Below are positions 27,401-42,400 of a stretch of 64,000 nucleotides of DNA, in pieces (within the stretch, counting starts at the first letter, position 1; each line of letters begins with the position of its first letter). This stretch comes from Motacilla alba alba. Lineage: Eukaryota > Chordata > Aves > Passeriformes > Motacillidae. The notes under the pieces are model-generated. The model saw only the letters and a list, made by a program, of their open reading frames with translations, made no database searches and was not told where the DNA came from. A program made the position numbers and the translations under genes. Location of the stretch: assembly GCF_015832195.1 (NCBI RefSeq), contig NC_052031.1:15749850-15813849 (forward strand). Direction: 5' to 3'.

Positions 27401-30400
27401 AAGTAAAATATCAACCAGTGGTAAACTTGGTGTGCTGTGTTCTCTGAATTTAATCAAGCTTCAAAACATGGTAATGCTACTGTTATGCAACGTAACACAT
27501 GTATTCTTTCAGAGTCAAACCAACTAATTTCTTAAGTTGTAAAATTGTTTTGCATGTTAGGGTCACTTTTTTTCCTACTTAGTCATGACAAATCCCAAGG
27601 TGAATAAAATATGTTGAAGTTTCAGCATACTGCCTTGATAAAAAGAATAGAAGGCCCTGTAAAAGCACCAATGGGAATTGTGAAGTATTCTCATCTTAAA
27701 TTTACTCCACTTGCTGTACGCATTCAAGAGCACTTTCCATTGTACTTTTAAAAAAAACTCAGCTATTTTTCTTCCTGCTTTTGACCAAATCTCAAAAAGG
27801 AAACCTTTTCAGAGAGTACTGCAAATTGCTGAGTTGGATGCTGTCTCTTAGCTAGTCTTTTATTACAGAAGTAGTGGATAATGTGAAATCTTGCAGAACT
27901 TGTAAAGAATAGCTGAACTTTTGATTTATCTGATGGTGGCCAAAACTAATTACATAATTTTACAGGAGTTAACATGCTGTAATCTCAGATTATTTTGTAA
28001 CAATAGCTGGTTGTCTCTGTGTGCTATAATAAAAGAATTCAAGAGTAGTTCTCTAGAGATTAAATTCAGAAAGAAAACATGTTAGATGGCTCTTTTTCCC
28101 ATCACAGCAGTCTTCTGTTTTGTTGCAGCAACTTGAAATAGGATCTTCCTATTCATGGTCACATCCATTGCAGATTTATATTAAACCTGATCTAACATAG
28201 TAATTACCTTTTCTTTCACTTATGGCTCATAAATCTAGTATTTTCTAACCACAGTCTGTTATGTCCTATAAAATTGCTTGCCAAACTGGTGCTATTGAAA
28301 AGTTTCAATAACTTTACAAAATGCATTAATTGAAATGAACTTGATTAATTTTGTTCCCAGCTTCATTAATTTATCTGCACTAAGCTACACAGTGATTTAT
28401 CTCTGTGCTCCTAGTACATCCATGTAATTTAGAATTTTAATGCCCCCTACAGCTGTGAATTACTTGTAGTTGATCATGTGAGTACCTATTCTTCTTTCAG
28501 CTTGTTGATATATAGTATAAAGTTAACATGTGTCCTACTGCTGCTTCGTGTGATGTGCCATTAGTTATATGTCTTTTCAAATTATTATCACCAAAAGGTG
28601 TCCTCTCTGATTCTTGTTCTGTTCTAGTTAGCTTTTTATCTACAAAAGGTGATTTTCTATTTAGCTAATAAAAAAAATTATTAACCAGGCAGTATTGTAC
28701 CAGTAGACTTTGTAACATCTTTTTTATTAATTCAGAGTCTTCTGAAAGAAATGAATGTTCAGTATCCATTATTTATTCCCTTTTTAGTTACTTGTTGCAG
28801 GATTAGTATTTTGTCTTCCTGTTTTCTGTGGGTTGGTCTCATAACTTGTATTTTCATTTAATAGTAAGCATTTATTCTGATTACTGCTCTGGTGGAATAT
28901 TTCAATGTAAAGGTATTAATTTATGATTTTTTTGTTGTAACTAGATGATAATAGATTCTTGAAACAATTTTGAGAAGATTTTGCATAGTTTGTTTCTTCA
29001 GGATGCATTTCTCTTCCTTTGTTAAGATGCTAGATTGACATAGTAGTTCCAGACCTGTGCTGATTCTAGTGATTGCTCCAGTTTGGGTGCAGGACCTTAC
29101 ACTTGCCCTTGTAGAACTTCATGGGGTTTGCCTTGGCCCACCTCTCAAGCCTGTCTGAGTCTCACTGGATGGGATGTGCTCCTTCCAGCAAATCCACTGT
29201 GTCACAGCTTGGTGTTGTCTGTCCGTGTAATTGAGGAAGATACTAAATGGTATTGGACCTTTGTGGCACACCACTCATTACTGGCTCCCACTTGGAGCAG
29301 AGCTATTGACTGTAACTCTTTGGATAAGGAACTGACCGAATGTCTGTGTCTTACAGCCCATCCCTCAAACAAATCTCTCCAGTTTTAGTGGCAAGGATGT
29401 TGTGAGGGAGTGTATCAAAGCCTTTGCAAAAGAACTGTAGTTTAATTGTAGATTAATGTTATTTTTTAGCAAGGATTTATTCATTTTGACTTGAGCGAAG
29501 ACTCCTTACTCTTATGTGTTCCAAATGTCACCTATCATTGAATTTCATTTTTATTGAGGGGAAATGAAAGAGTAAGACTGAACAGCTGCAGCTCCTATTA
29601 ACAAGATAACATTTCCCTTTTCTCAGTTCTGATAAAGGAGCCTGTTACCTAAAACTTTACCTTTTTTTTTTTTGGTCAAGAGTTCAAGTATGACTCTAAT
29701 AAATGGGTGCGAGGCATTGTGAACTTCACAGATGAGCCTAGTTCTGAGGTTCTGGACTTCTTGCCTATAAATAGAAGATCTGATTTTTGTTAGTATCAGA
29801 ACAGCTTAGAGACTAAGCTTTTTCTTTTTGTGTGGATGTCCACAGAGAACATTTCAGGTTAAAACCATTGATCTGTTCCAAAAGAGGTGTGCTCTTAGCA
29901 CAGTCCTTAAAACTGCCATGTTATACTCATGGCTCCATTAACAAGGAGTGGAATTCTGTACTATGTCTTTTTCCAAGTGGGTTTGGATGTAGATCATTAC
30001 AGTGGGCTCCGTAAGTTCGGTTCATGTGAAGGGGTTACTGTTAAAAAAAATCATTAAATTATCAATCAAATTTTTATGTACATAGAAAAATTGCCTTGGT
30101 AGTTACAACTAACTGATCATTTGAAAAGAAAAGAGTTAGCATTCTACTCCAGATAACAAGATTGATTAATCAAAGTTTTTTTGCATCCATTAAAATTTTA
30201 GCAGAATTTGTAGGAGATCATTGCACTGATTTTTTGATCAGATGTTCAAAAACATTCTCTGAGTCTTGGCCATGTGGTAAACAATACCATGAAAAGTGAT
30301 ATTTTCGTCTGGATGAACCGGGAGAAAGAGAAGTACTAGGTGATGAAGTGCTCTTGTAGTTTTTGTATTTGTACGGCTATTTGTTTTGTTTGTTTTTGGT

Positions 30401-33400
30401 GTGCCATCTCCCTTCCTTATCTGAGAGCATCATGAAAGCTGAACTTACACTTTGTGAAGCCTGTACTCTCCAGTAAAATAGACAGGTGAGAAGTCCAGTG
30501 TTCTCTCTTGAAGTCGTAGACTGAGGGAGCAGCTTTGCCTCTTCCTATGACATTTTGCAGACTTCGTGGCATGGGAGGGACTTACCAGGAATGTCACCAA
30601 GACAACTAATGAGAACTCTGAGCATGCTCAGTGTCCTGAAGCTTTTGAACATCGAGATTAGCAATGTACTCTTGTAATGAGTGGCACATACAGCTTGTAA
30701 ATCAGTTTACGAACGCTCAAGGAAGTATAATTAATCCTTTAGGTTTTCTTGCCAGCATCTCTTTCACTATTAATAAAGTTGGAACGTAAGCCATTGTTAT
30801 TTCATTAGCAGCATGCCCAGAACTGGAAGAAGTACATAAAACTTGTCTGGGATGGTAAACACAGTGGAGCAAGTTTCACTGTGTATGTCTGTGCTGTGCT
30901 GCCTCCCTGTTGCGGATTATTGATTAGGTTTGCCCTCACGTGTGTTTTAGCCACAATGGACGGTTATTCTGGATGTGATGTATGTTTGCAGTTAACTGAG
31001 GAAAACTTACATGGATTAGAGGTTAAGGGCTAGCCTTATACAGCAATTTGATATAATAGAACCTACAGTAAAGCTAAACTAAATAATACTTCCAGTGCAA
31101 CCACTGAAGTGAAGACTCATAATTAAGTCATTTAGAGCTGGTTTTTTTTAAACATTCAGAGTAGGGTATAAAAGGATTTCCCTTAGTTGTATGTGAAAAG
31201 TTAGAAACTGTTTCAATGGCATTAATGTAAAAATAAAAATAGTTGATGATGCACAGAAATTGGATGTTTTGGGAAAACTATGAAAAACATCTGCTGCTGC
31301 CATAGTTGTTCTCCATTACTTATCATTTCCATCACTGACTTCACATGTTGCTGGTCTTAGCAATTTCAATAATCTTCTTTTTGCCTTGGTTTTCCTAATC
31401 ACTTGCTTACTTGTACCTTGTAACACTAACCTCATCTGCTTCTGACTTTTAATGTGAAGTAACAGACAAGATGTACTTTCCTACTCTTTTTTAGCAAAGA
31501 CTCTGAAAAGGATCTTATCCTGTATTTACAAAGGTGGATTGGACTTTATTTCCTGTTTCTGCAGCATTCAGAGTAACTCTTTGTTCCATTGAGAAGATTA
31601 AGGGCAGTGTTTGATTAAAAAAAAAAATTAATGAAGTGCCTAACAGAGCTATTATTCATTTTGAAAACCAGTTGCTGTGGTTGCCATAGTAATAACAAGC
31701 CCTGTATTAAAGTTATTTTCTATATGTACTGCCTGTATTATAACATGCTGTTGGGGGAGCTGCAGTTCTGTGCATCTGTGCTTTTGAAAGAATTTTCCAG
31801 CTTTGTATAGTTAAAATATCCAAGGAATTTATGTTGTAGGAACATAAAACATGTAAATCTAGTTTATCATATCTATCATGGAGTTGCTCATGCAGGCCAT
31901 GACTTCATGTAGCCATTTATAGTAATTTCAGTGAAATAACAGCTGTATCAAAGATGAATAATACATACAGAGAAATTTTGAACTCCTTTAATATTTCTTA
32001 TTTTTATATATTTGCAATGGGTAGAATGATTAGCCTGTAGTTCCAAGAAAAATACTTGTCGACTTAGTTGTTTGCCCTCATGTGTTTTAGGTGTAGTGGG
32101 TAATAACTCCAGTAATTGCTTGTACAGTTAAAAGCTGGCAAACTAATGGCATGTTTTCTTTGTAAAATTCTCCATGAAATATTTATGGAATACGAGAAGT
32201 CTTTAAATCTAAATGCAGTAAAAGGATAGTCCTATGATTTCTGTTAGAACAAATGCTTTAAACTTTTTCTTCCTCAGAGAGAGGAAATGTATCTGTAAAT
32301 GTATTGTAGTAAGCCAGATAAAACAAATTTTTTCCTAAATTAAATTAATCATATTAATTTGAAGCATTTTCTTACCACATTAAACCTTCATAATAAGATA
32401 TCCTAAAGCAACGTTTTTGTGAAAAGTAACTGCTGTCTCCTAAGCAGAAGTGATAGTTGGCTAGTGTGAGCAAATTGAGATACTTTTTGTCTAAAATCTA
32501 TGGGGATTTATAAATTCTTTCATAGCCATTGTTCACAGAATTATGTCAAATAATGAGGCAGCTGAAAAACAGACTAACAATTGGGGTTTAAACTGTTTCT
32601 TCAGAGAGTATTCTCTTAGTTTGAGACAGAGTTCACAGACAGGGTTTTACAGATCTCTTTTTGGGTTTGCCTAATTTCACCTTGCTCACACTTTTAACAA
32701 GTGATTGTGTCTGTAATTAGAATGTTTACAAGTGCTCATTTTCAAAATAATTTTTCTGGAAGTTTAGGAAAATATTAATTGTATTGAAGCAAGAATATTT
32801 TTGTGGTACTATCTTGATTGAAAATGTGTGTCTGATTTGTAGGTGCTGTTAAAACTCTTTTGTAGGAAGTCTGTGCTTGGGAACATGCTTGGTGACTCAA
32901 AACTAGGATGTCTAATTCCTTGGGAAATCTACAAGGGGAAGGAGTTGCTCAATGACAATTCATTGAAGTTATGTTTTGACTAGGGAGAAAGTATTTAAAT
33001 TAATTGTTAAACCATTTGTCATTGGCTGAAATGTTAGAAAGTTCATGGAATAGTTCGGGTTGGAAGTGTCCCTTAAGTCCTCTAGTTCAACACCCCTGCA
33101 ATCAGCAAGGACATATTCAACTAGATCACGTTAGTCTGAGACCCTCACCCAGATATGGCACTTTACAACTCCTCTGGGCAACCTGTTCCAATGTTTCACC
33201 ATCTTCACTGTAAAGAAATTTCTTCCTTACATCTAGTCTGAAGCCGCTGTCTTTCAGATGAAAACCGTTACTCCTTGTCATATCAAAACAGACTCTGACA
33301 AAAAAAATCTGTCCCCATTTTTTTTATAAGCTCCCTTTAAGTATTGAAAGACCACAACAATGTGCCCAGAGCCTTCTTTTTTCCAGGCTGAACAACTCCA

Positions 33401-36400
33401 GCTCTCTCAGCCTGTCTTAATAGGAGAGGTGGTCCAGCTGATGCCTGATGCCACAAACCAAACAGTTTCCTTTAATGAAAGTTCTGCATGGTGCAAATAC
33501 GACAAGATTGCCGCACTGTATTACGTGTGAATTTTATTAGTTTAACCAATTAGCATACTTAACAGAAATCATCCAATTAAAAGAACAGTTAAATAAGTAA
33601 TCCCCCCTTTTGGTTCTGCCCCCCACTGAAGCTGCCTCTAGCTTCTAACCCCACATCTATTATATCTATAATTTATAGTGAAAAAATAGTGGTTCACACT
33701 ATAGAGGGAAGACTAAATAAGATTCCAAGAAGGTTAACTTATTGTTCTAACATTTAGGTAATGGGGTAGGAAAAGTACTATAATTAGTTAAGGAGCTATA
33801 TAACTATATAATAGTAGTCTATGGAGCTACAAATATATGGAAAATGTATAAAACCCAAAAATCTGTTTAGCATTCCAGCCTCTTGATCATCTTCATGGCC
33901 CTCTGGACTCACTCCAAAAGGCCCATGTCTTTCTCTTTCTGAGGACTCTAGAGCTGGATGCAGTACTCCATGCCCACCTGGAGGTCTCACCAAGGTGTAG
34001 TAGAGGAGGCAGAATTACCTCCTTTGACCTGCTGGCCATGCTGCTTTTGATGCAGCCCAGGACATATTTGGCTTTTTCACCTGTCCAGCCTCTCATCCAC
34101 CACTACCTGCCAGTCCTTCTCCCTAATTATTTATTGCCCTAATCCCTCCATCCCCTGGCCTGTGTTGTTACTGTTTGGTTGCCCAAACCCAGGTGCAGGA
34201 CCTTTCACTTGTTCTTGTTAAACCTGATGACATTCCCATGATCCCACTTCAACTTGTCCAAGTCCCTCTGAATGACATCCCAGCTCTCAGGTGTATAAAC
34301 CACACCACTCAGTTCAGTGTCATCTGCACATTTGCTGAGGGTACACTTGATCCCATAGTATATGTCACCAACATGGAGTGACACTGGGCTCAGTATGAAC
34401 TGAGGGGCACCACTCATCAGTGATCTCCATCTCGACACGGAGCCACTGACCATTACTCCCTGGATGTGCTCATTCAAGCAATTCTTCATGCAGCAGAGTC
34501 CACACATCAAATCCCCTTCTGTCTCCAATATTGAGAAGGATTTTGTGGAGGACCATGTCAAAGGCTTTACAGAAGTCTAAATAGATGGCACCTGTAAAGC
34601 CTTTCCTTGTTCACCGATTAGACACTCCGTTGCAGAAGGCCAAAATGCTCCTCAGGCAGGACTTGTTCTGGTCAGCTGTGCTGGCTGTCTCAATCACATC
34701 GCTGTCCTGCATGTGCCTTCACAGAGCTTCTGGAAAGGTCTTCTGTTCCATGATCTTCCCAGGCACAAAAGTGAGGCTGACCAGTCAGTAGTCTCCAGGG
34801 TCCTCTTTTTAAGTTTCTGGTGTCTCAAGGTAACCTTAGAACTGGAATGTGAGTATTTTAATTATGTGTAGTTATTTGATTTTTAAGAACTCACCTGTTG
34901 AACCATTTGTAAGAATAAAGCCCATCTTAACGACTGTAATAGAGACACTTGCTCTATTAATAACTAATAAAATTTAGTTATGTATGTCTAATAAAATGCA
35001 CATGTAGTTAATGTATTTTAACAGCAGTATTAGAATTTAGCTTCACTGGCAGTCTTTTATGTATGTCTAAAATGATACTCTTGTGTATGTACTTCAATTT
35101 TTTTTTCTCATCCCCAGAAGTGTTTTTATTTTATGTTATAGCAGGGTAGACTAAGTCTTCCAGGAGCAACTTTGGTCCTGCTGTTGTAATTGCTGTTGGA
35201 AAGGGCAGGGTCCTTTGTTTTTTTCCCTCTTGTTTTGGTGATGAGCCATCGGAGGAAAGCATAATGTGAACTGATGCTTTAGCAGTAGTGTCATGCCAGG
35301 GTCAGACTGTGTGCTTTTGGGGTTTGCTACTACACCTGATAAGAATTCTTGCATAGCCCCTTTGAGTTTTACTGTGTGCTCTTTGTCACTGGCAAAATAG
35401 TAGTTGAGCTCACTGTATTGGAAAGTTAGAGCCAGAATTCGATATGTTTTTTTGGATTAGTCTGGGATCCTGGAATTTCAGAAGACTATGATATAGGACA
35501 GCAGTCAGTGTGAAGAAATAGAACTATCACATACCCGGGGCTAATGGTTTGTAATGGGATTGACTTAACTCTCAGTTGTGCAATCATCTGTCTAACAGTC
35601 CTCTGTCCTGAAAGCAATTACTATACGACTTACGAAAGCAAAACCAGAAACAAAAGCCTTGAGAAAGTTGAGAAGAATGGCATGACAACAGAGCAGAGGA
35701 GGTTATTAAATACAATAGAAGGTTATTAAATACAATCCAAAAGGTAAAGTTCTGTGTCAAATAAGGAGAGCAGAGCAGAATATGAATCCTGTCAGGCCAA
35801 ATGAATGGAAGCATTTCTAAAAGAGAGTTTGAGAAACAACTTAGAAACATATAAAAACTAGCTTTAAATGGTTTTTCTCAGATACACTGGGAGAAGGAAC
35901 ATTGCTGAAGATTTTGTAGGCCCAGCAGACAATCTAGGTGTAAAAAGAGCTCCCAGAGAGAATAAGGCAGTGGCAAAGCAACATAAATAACTATTTGTGT
36001 TCAGTATGGAAGAATGTAGGAACGTATTCACTCCCAAATCCTACATTATGGATAAATAGAGAATCTGTTTCAAATTAATGTTATGTTGTAAAAAAGCCCC
36101 ATCGTTTGTCCCTGGTTTTCACTTCCATGAGCAGTGCTGAGATTTCCTTTCAGAAAGAGCAGTGCTTTTGAACCCACTCCCATAGTGTATGTTATTGTTA
36201 TTGGAATTATGTGATACCCAAGTTACCCAAATTAAAGGAAATGTATGTTCATTGCAGAATAGGATCAGAAGGGGAGGGAGGCAAAATAAGCTGTGTTCCA
36301 ATTTGCTTGTGTATTTCCTATCTTTGGCCTTAAATGAGTTACTTTAAAGTAAGTGCAATTTTTGTACTAGGTGATTTGGGATGATCTATCACTCAATCAT

Positions 36401-39400
36401 ATGCTTCACATTTCTGATTGTGGCAGTAGATCTGCTTTTTTTTCCTTTTTTATACTTTTTCTTACTTTACATGTGCTGTTTTCAGAGGCTGGTACCCATG
36501 TTTGGGTATGGATTCCTATTGAGTTAAGGGTGGAGCAAAAATATGGAAAGGTGAAAGATTAGGGTGGGTTTGGTGGGTATAGAGTTGAGAATGGACAATT
36601 GTGTTACAAGAAAGTCATAAAAGTAGTTGCTGAGTTACAATTTATTTTCTATTTCCTTCATATACTAAGTATGTTTGTAAATGGTATGGCTGCGTATAAA
36701 GGTAGCCAAAACTTGAAACTTGAGCAAAATGATTGTGTAAGGAAGAAATAAACTAATGCACAAGATTGGTTTTTGTTCAGCCTGGACACAAATAGATTAG
36801 ACCCAGTAAAGCATATTTGTTCATAAGTGCTGCACAAGGATGAGTAGAGCAGGAAGATGCACAGTTTGGAGATTTTGCTTTTGAAGACTTGAGGCTTTCA
36901 TTGGTATTAAAACAACTGGAGCTAACTGTCATGCTTTGGGGTGGAAGGGAAGTATATATATAATTTGTTTAGTTAAGGTAGATATTATCTCTTTTATTGT
37001 TTTTGTTCATAAATTATGCAAAATACTGTTTTTCTACTCTTGTTCATATTATATGTTTATTTTGCCTTTACATCTTCTGACCAGTTCCTGCCTTTCTGGC
37101 TTTTAGAAGAATATAACCAGTGATGTTGTTACTTATGCTGTAGTGCTTGATATGGTGGGGATTTACTTGGAATCAGATCATGGGTGGAATTGCACAAGTG
37201 GTAGGGGCTGCAAGCCAATGCTAAAGCTGCATGGATGCTGAAACTCCCTGGGGTGTGGAGAACTGCTGTAGGTGATGTGAGAAATTGCTGTATGTAACAA
37301 ACCACGGTGTGAGAAGCTGACACGAGTTGTAGATGGCACCCTGTGGTATGCCTGGATTTCACAAGTAGTCAAGGGGGAGTTGTGGGAGAGGTGCCCAAAC
37401 AGTGCCATTGTATGGAGAGAAGCCCTGAGAGATCACTTAGGGAAGTGCAGTGTTACAAGACCAACAGTGCCTGATAATCATTTCAGAAATGCATTATTTA
37501 GGTATAGCAGTAGCAAAACTGGGACCATGAAGGGAAGAAATAATTGGAGTGGTTTGTTAAATGGGCCAGAGAAAAGGAAGTAGAAGCGTGCTGGAAAAAG
37601 AAGATCAAAAAATGGGAAACAGGATTAAGGAATGGGACCCCCAGTCTGTGGTTCTTTTTGGGCAGCTTGTGCATGATGATCACAGCTGGCATATGACAAT
37701 AGATTAAACTTCTTTCAGTTGCTTATTGCAACTTATTTTCTCATTGAATCTTGTGTTTGCTGTGAGAGCATACTCATAATCAAGTGTATTTGTCGTGTCA
37801 GCCTGTGACTTCTTGAATTTATCTCTTAATCTTATTTATAGTCTGTACAAGTTATGCTTTCATTGTTTCTTTGAGACTTAGGTTCACACTGAACTCTTGT
37901 ACTGTCATATTTTTCTAATGTTACTGATCCTTTGGTCAATTTTTTATTCTTCCAATGCCTCTCAACTCCTTGAGAAGAAGGATAAGGGGGAAATTTTTTG
38001 TGAACTGTGAAACTTCTTGGGGTTATGTGTATAAGCATGCTTTCATATTTCCTCCATCCGTGCATATTTAGTGTGCAGAAGTACTGTGAACTTCTTAATG
38101 TTTCTGAAAGCATTTGTTGCTGCTCTTTATTTTGTGTAGACTTAAATAATATTACAACTGCTTTACCTGCTTTGATACAGTGTATTCCTTTCACAGGTAT
38201 CTCAAAAATACTTGCAGAATAATACATTTATGTAGTAAGTTGCCAACTGTGACAATATAAGGCATGTATACCAAACAGTAATGCTGAGAGATACTCCAGA
38301 GGGTTCCCTTATCACTCAGTAACTATTACCATAGGTGTCCCTATGGATAGCAATTATCCAGTATTTCATAAATTCATTAGGATTGCCCTGTATTTCTGTA
38401 ATCACTGGATTTTCTAAGAAGACCATTGTTTTGAACGCCTTTGTGGTAATTTGAATGGATCTGTGTATGTAAATTGGTAGTAATTTCCTTGATTCTCATG
38501 AAACCATTGTGTTTTAATAGATGAATTGCGAAAATTGAGTTGGTCTGGCATTCCCAAACGGGTTCGTCCAATTGCATGGAAGCTTCTTTCAGTAAGTTGT
38601 TTTTTGTTTTATTTTATTCTTCCTTTGCATTTAGTACTAATAGCTTTTTCAAGCGTTGCAAATGATTTTGCATGAACTGTAATCCATCAGTGATGGTTGG
38701 AAATGTGTCTCGTGCTGATTGTAGTGGAAGTTATGTTCTTTTACTCAATTTCAGGATTAATCTATCAAATTGAAAGGAGGGGGATGAGAAGTAGTAGTAA
38801 ATAATGCCAGCTGTATATCTTTATTTTTCAGCCTGGCTTTCTGTGAAAGAAGGGCTTGGGATAACAGTGGCTTCTTTCAACCAGTTTTGATGGAATGGTG
38901 AGGGTTCAAAGACAAGTACATTCTTAACAGTTTTCTTGAAAATAGGCACACAGTAGGGAAAGCAAAGACTATCAGCGTCCTATGAAAGGCTTCATTCTGA
39001 CTTCACATTAAAGTAACTGCAAGAAAGGATTAACACTGTAGTGAGGAAAAGCAGTGATAGCATCTGTAGGTTTTTTTGGCTGATTCTTCTATAGTGCTTT
39101 AAGATGAACAACTTTGAACCACTTTGTCAATTGAGTTGTGGTATTGACTCTCCTGATGTCAGACCTGTGAGGCAGTTCAGAGACAACCTCATTAAAAAGC
39201 TTATCACTTTTTTGTGGTGTGAGTTTGTGGCTGGCTGAGCACTTTGATCTTTTCCCTCTGGCCAGAGGATATTGCAATGGCTGAAGCTTGGGAGTAGGTT
39301 GGCTGAGGTACCATGGAGGTGTTTCAGTTGGGCATGTGGGAGAAGCTTGTGGAAATATGTGATTCACTGGGTTTGGTGTCACAGAACAGGATTTTTTTTT

Positions 39401-42400
39401 TCATCTTGGTGTTTGCACCATGTTTAAAAAGGTTTTTCTGCAAAAATGCAGTTCTTCATAGAGGTATTTTTCATGTCTATCTTTTCAGCTATAATGCTTG
39501 TGATGACAACTGGTTAAACATTTTAGCTGTTGTTTGTCTGTCTGTGGTTGGGAGAAGGTTTATGAGGATGTTTGTATAAAAAAGAAGCAGAATTCTCATG
39601 ATGTCTGCTCTCCAGAGGCTGTGAAAGACACTTTCTCGGCAAATCTTTCTGCATTTAAAAACTGTTTAAAATTCTGAATTATACACACACACACACCAGT
39701 TTAGCACTATCGAATTTCTCAGAGAGTAGACTTAAATAGCTTTGCTTTATATAGAATAATTCTGTAGGGAATGCAAAGTATTTACTTCAGATTGATGCTG
39801 ATTTCCAGTGACTGAAAGAGTCTTTCTTGTTGATGAGTTCTACTAAATTTGCAGCTTAGTTCCTTCTAATGCTAACTGCAGATGCAGTTTAATGGTGGAT
39901 ATTCAAATATCCTGCTGTTATTGAAATTAAACATGGAGCTTACAATTTATTTTAATTTTGTTTTCAAAGTTATGAGATTTTGGTTGTAAAAAAGGTTTTT
40001 TTTTCCTCTTGAAGTGTAGGATGTCTGTTTTAAAATACTAAAAGTAAGAAAAATTGTGGTTAACTCAAAGTTGACTTTGAAACATAGTAAGCTAAAGCAT
40101 AAGCATTTTAAGTTCTGAATCAGAAGACTGACACTGGGGTTTAGAGAGTTGGAATTATGCAAATTAAAAAAATATAAAATGAGCTGACTCCTCTTGCCTT
40201 CTTGTAAGAGCATAGGCTTTCCAGGAGCTTTAACTTAAATCCAGAAGTTGATTTTAATTTTGTATTCCTGGTCTGGAAAAAAGCCTAAGTGTAGAGTTCT
40301 CTTGTTCTGTTGATTTAACAACTCCAGAATCTATTTCAGTTCAATTTGCAACTTCATCTTGCCATGCCTCTGCAAAAACCTGCTTTCAGATTACTTTTTT
40401 TGTACTTTAGCAATTAAGTGGATTATTTTTTGAGTAAGACATTTACAAAACTGGCTTTGTTTGTTTGTTTGTTTTTTTTCTACCTCCAAAGGGCAGTATT
40501 TTGAAAATTCTTAGCTTTTCTTAAGTCCTGCTGTGATTTCTTATCTGTTATGTGGTCCTCATTTAGTATGTTTTGGAAACCCAAAGACGAGTCTTTAAGT
40601 AATCATTACTTTTCTTTAATGTAAGGCAGCATTTTCTTTCATCTTCTTTCCCAAGTGGGAAAGAAAAGTGCTTTCAGTTTTTTTGGTCATAAGCTCCACC
40701 ATGATTTTCTGGTGATAACCTAATAGTGACTTACTGTTAATGTCTCAGGTAAGGGAGTAATAATGGTAATCCCTGAGAGTGTTTAAAGCCAGGATGGATG
40801 GAGCTCTGAGCAACTTGCTCTAGTGGAAGGAGGATTGGAAATAGATGATCTTTAAGGTCCTTTCCAACACAAACCATTTTATGATTGTATACAGTCACCA
40901 GGAGCTCCTGGGGAAATAAGTGTTCCTAAAAATCAAATGATATTTTGATTTAAGATGTGTTGCGATACTAAAAAACAACCAGGAAACTGAAGAAACCCAA
41001 GTATAGTTATGGTTTTAGTATATGTTTGTTTCAAAATTATTCAAAAGTCTTATTTGAAAAGCCCAAACTTAGTTTTTCTCAGGGAAGGGAGTATACTTAG
41101 TGGTATCTGAGGCAGATGATGATTGTCTTGTTTGTAAAACCAGCATAGAAATTGGAATTCTAAAAATATGATTTAAGAAATTGATCAGTTATTTGTTACA
41201 TTGTCAGCATGTTAATAATGTTAACAAGTGTTTGATGAAGACAGTTTTTCAGTATAATACTCTGTTGATGTTATGCATATCTACTGGTAACAACATATAT
41301 AAAAAAAAGACATGGTTTATTTTTAAAATACAGCAAAAATGTTAAGCACACTCTACCTAAACAGCAAGAAGAACTATACAGGCTCTCTTCTCTTTTGAAT
41401 AACAAAGCCAAAGATATGTTTGCAAAAGCCTTTGGAGGAAATTAATGAATAAATGGATTAAACTCTCCACGAGTTTATTCGCTGCTGATATGTTGCAAGC
41501 CTTCCCAGCTTTTAAAAATAAAACCTAATTGGTAAAGTGATCAGGAAACATGACATGTCGAATTGAAAGATTAGCTCAGTCTTTGAAACTGAGTAATGGC
41601 AAAAAGCCTTGCTGAGAAAGTATCGGTGTGCTTCAAACAGTCACATTTGATTTTAAAAGTTAATTATTTTCTAAAGCAACCAGCTAAGATATCTTACAGG
41701 GAAGAAACCACTACTGTTGAGAATAAATAAATTTTATTCAATAAAGTTATTGAATAAATTCAATATTTAACACAAAACACTGCGACAGGATATTAAATGT
41801 CAGACAAACTCTTTAGGAAAAAGTGAAGCTGGTGGGATTTAAAGTATTTGGAATCAAACACAAGTCTGTATTTCTTAAAGGAATTCATTTTGCCAAAGAA
41901 AGTACCTCTTAATGTATCTGGAATGTAGTATGGCTTGTACTTACTGTCCTGTCATTATAAACTAAGTAATTAAAGTGTACAGGAATAACATTTTTAATGA
42001 TTTTAATATAGTATCTTAGAATTGTGTAGGTTAGAAAGGACCTTTAAGGTTGTGTAGACCAACCATAAACTCAGCACTGCCAAGTCCACCACTAACCCAT
42101 GTCCCTAAGGGCCACATCTGCATGTCTTCTAACTACCTCCAGGGATGTGACTCAGCCACTTCCTTGGGCAGCCTGTTCCAATGCTTGATAATCCTTTCCA
42201 TGAGGAAGTTTTTCCTAATATTGAATCTAGGCCTCCCTTGCTAATGTATATAATTCCTACTTAAAGGCAATGGAGTTAATACACAGGCTTTAAAAATTTA
42301 ATAAAATTGCTCCAATACTGGCCACATATAAATTAAGGAACTCATATGTTATTAAATTCACCTGAACTTATTTATTTAAGCTTTTCTCCTCAAAAATCAA

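Larger units (their letters stand above)
23763..38520 (+). other. TBC1D22A intron 4
   Basis: 14,758 bp, gtgagtgt to ttaatag. It separates the linker exons from the TBC-domain exons. It carries antisense CR1 fragments at 29071-29438 and 33041-34812, the latter split by an LTR-like insertion. Between 23763 and 29070 and between 34813 and 38520 only short spurious frames, homopolymers and a small direct duplication (35699-35736) are seen. Confidence 0.9.

Noticed and set aside
29083..29388. 101-codon + strand frame
   Set aside because: It is the wrong strand of a CR1 reverse-transcriptase fragment.
37832..38227. 131-codon minus-strand frame in intron 4
   Set aside because: No recognisable domain, low-complexity composition, wholly within the intron and overlapped by an equally open frame on the other strand.
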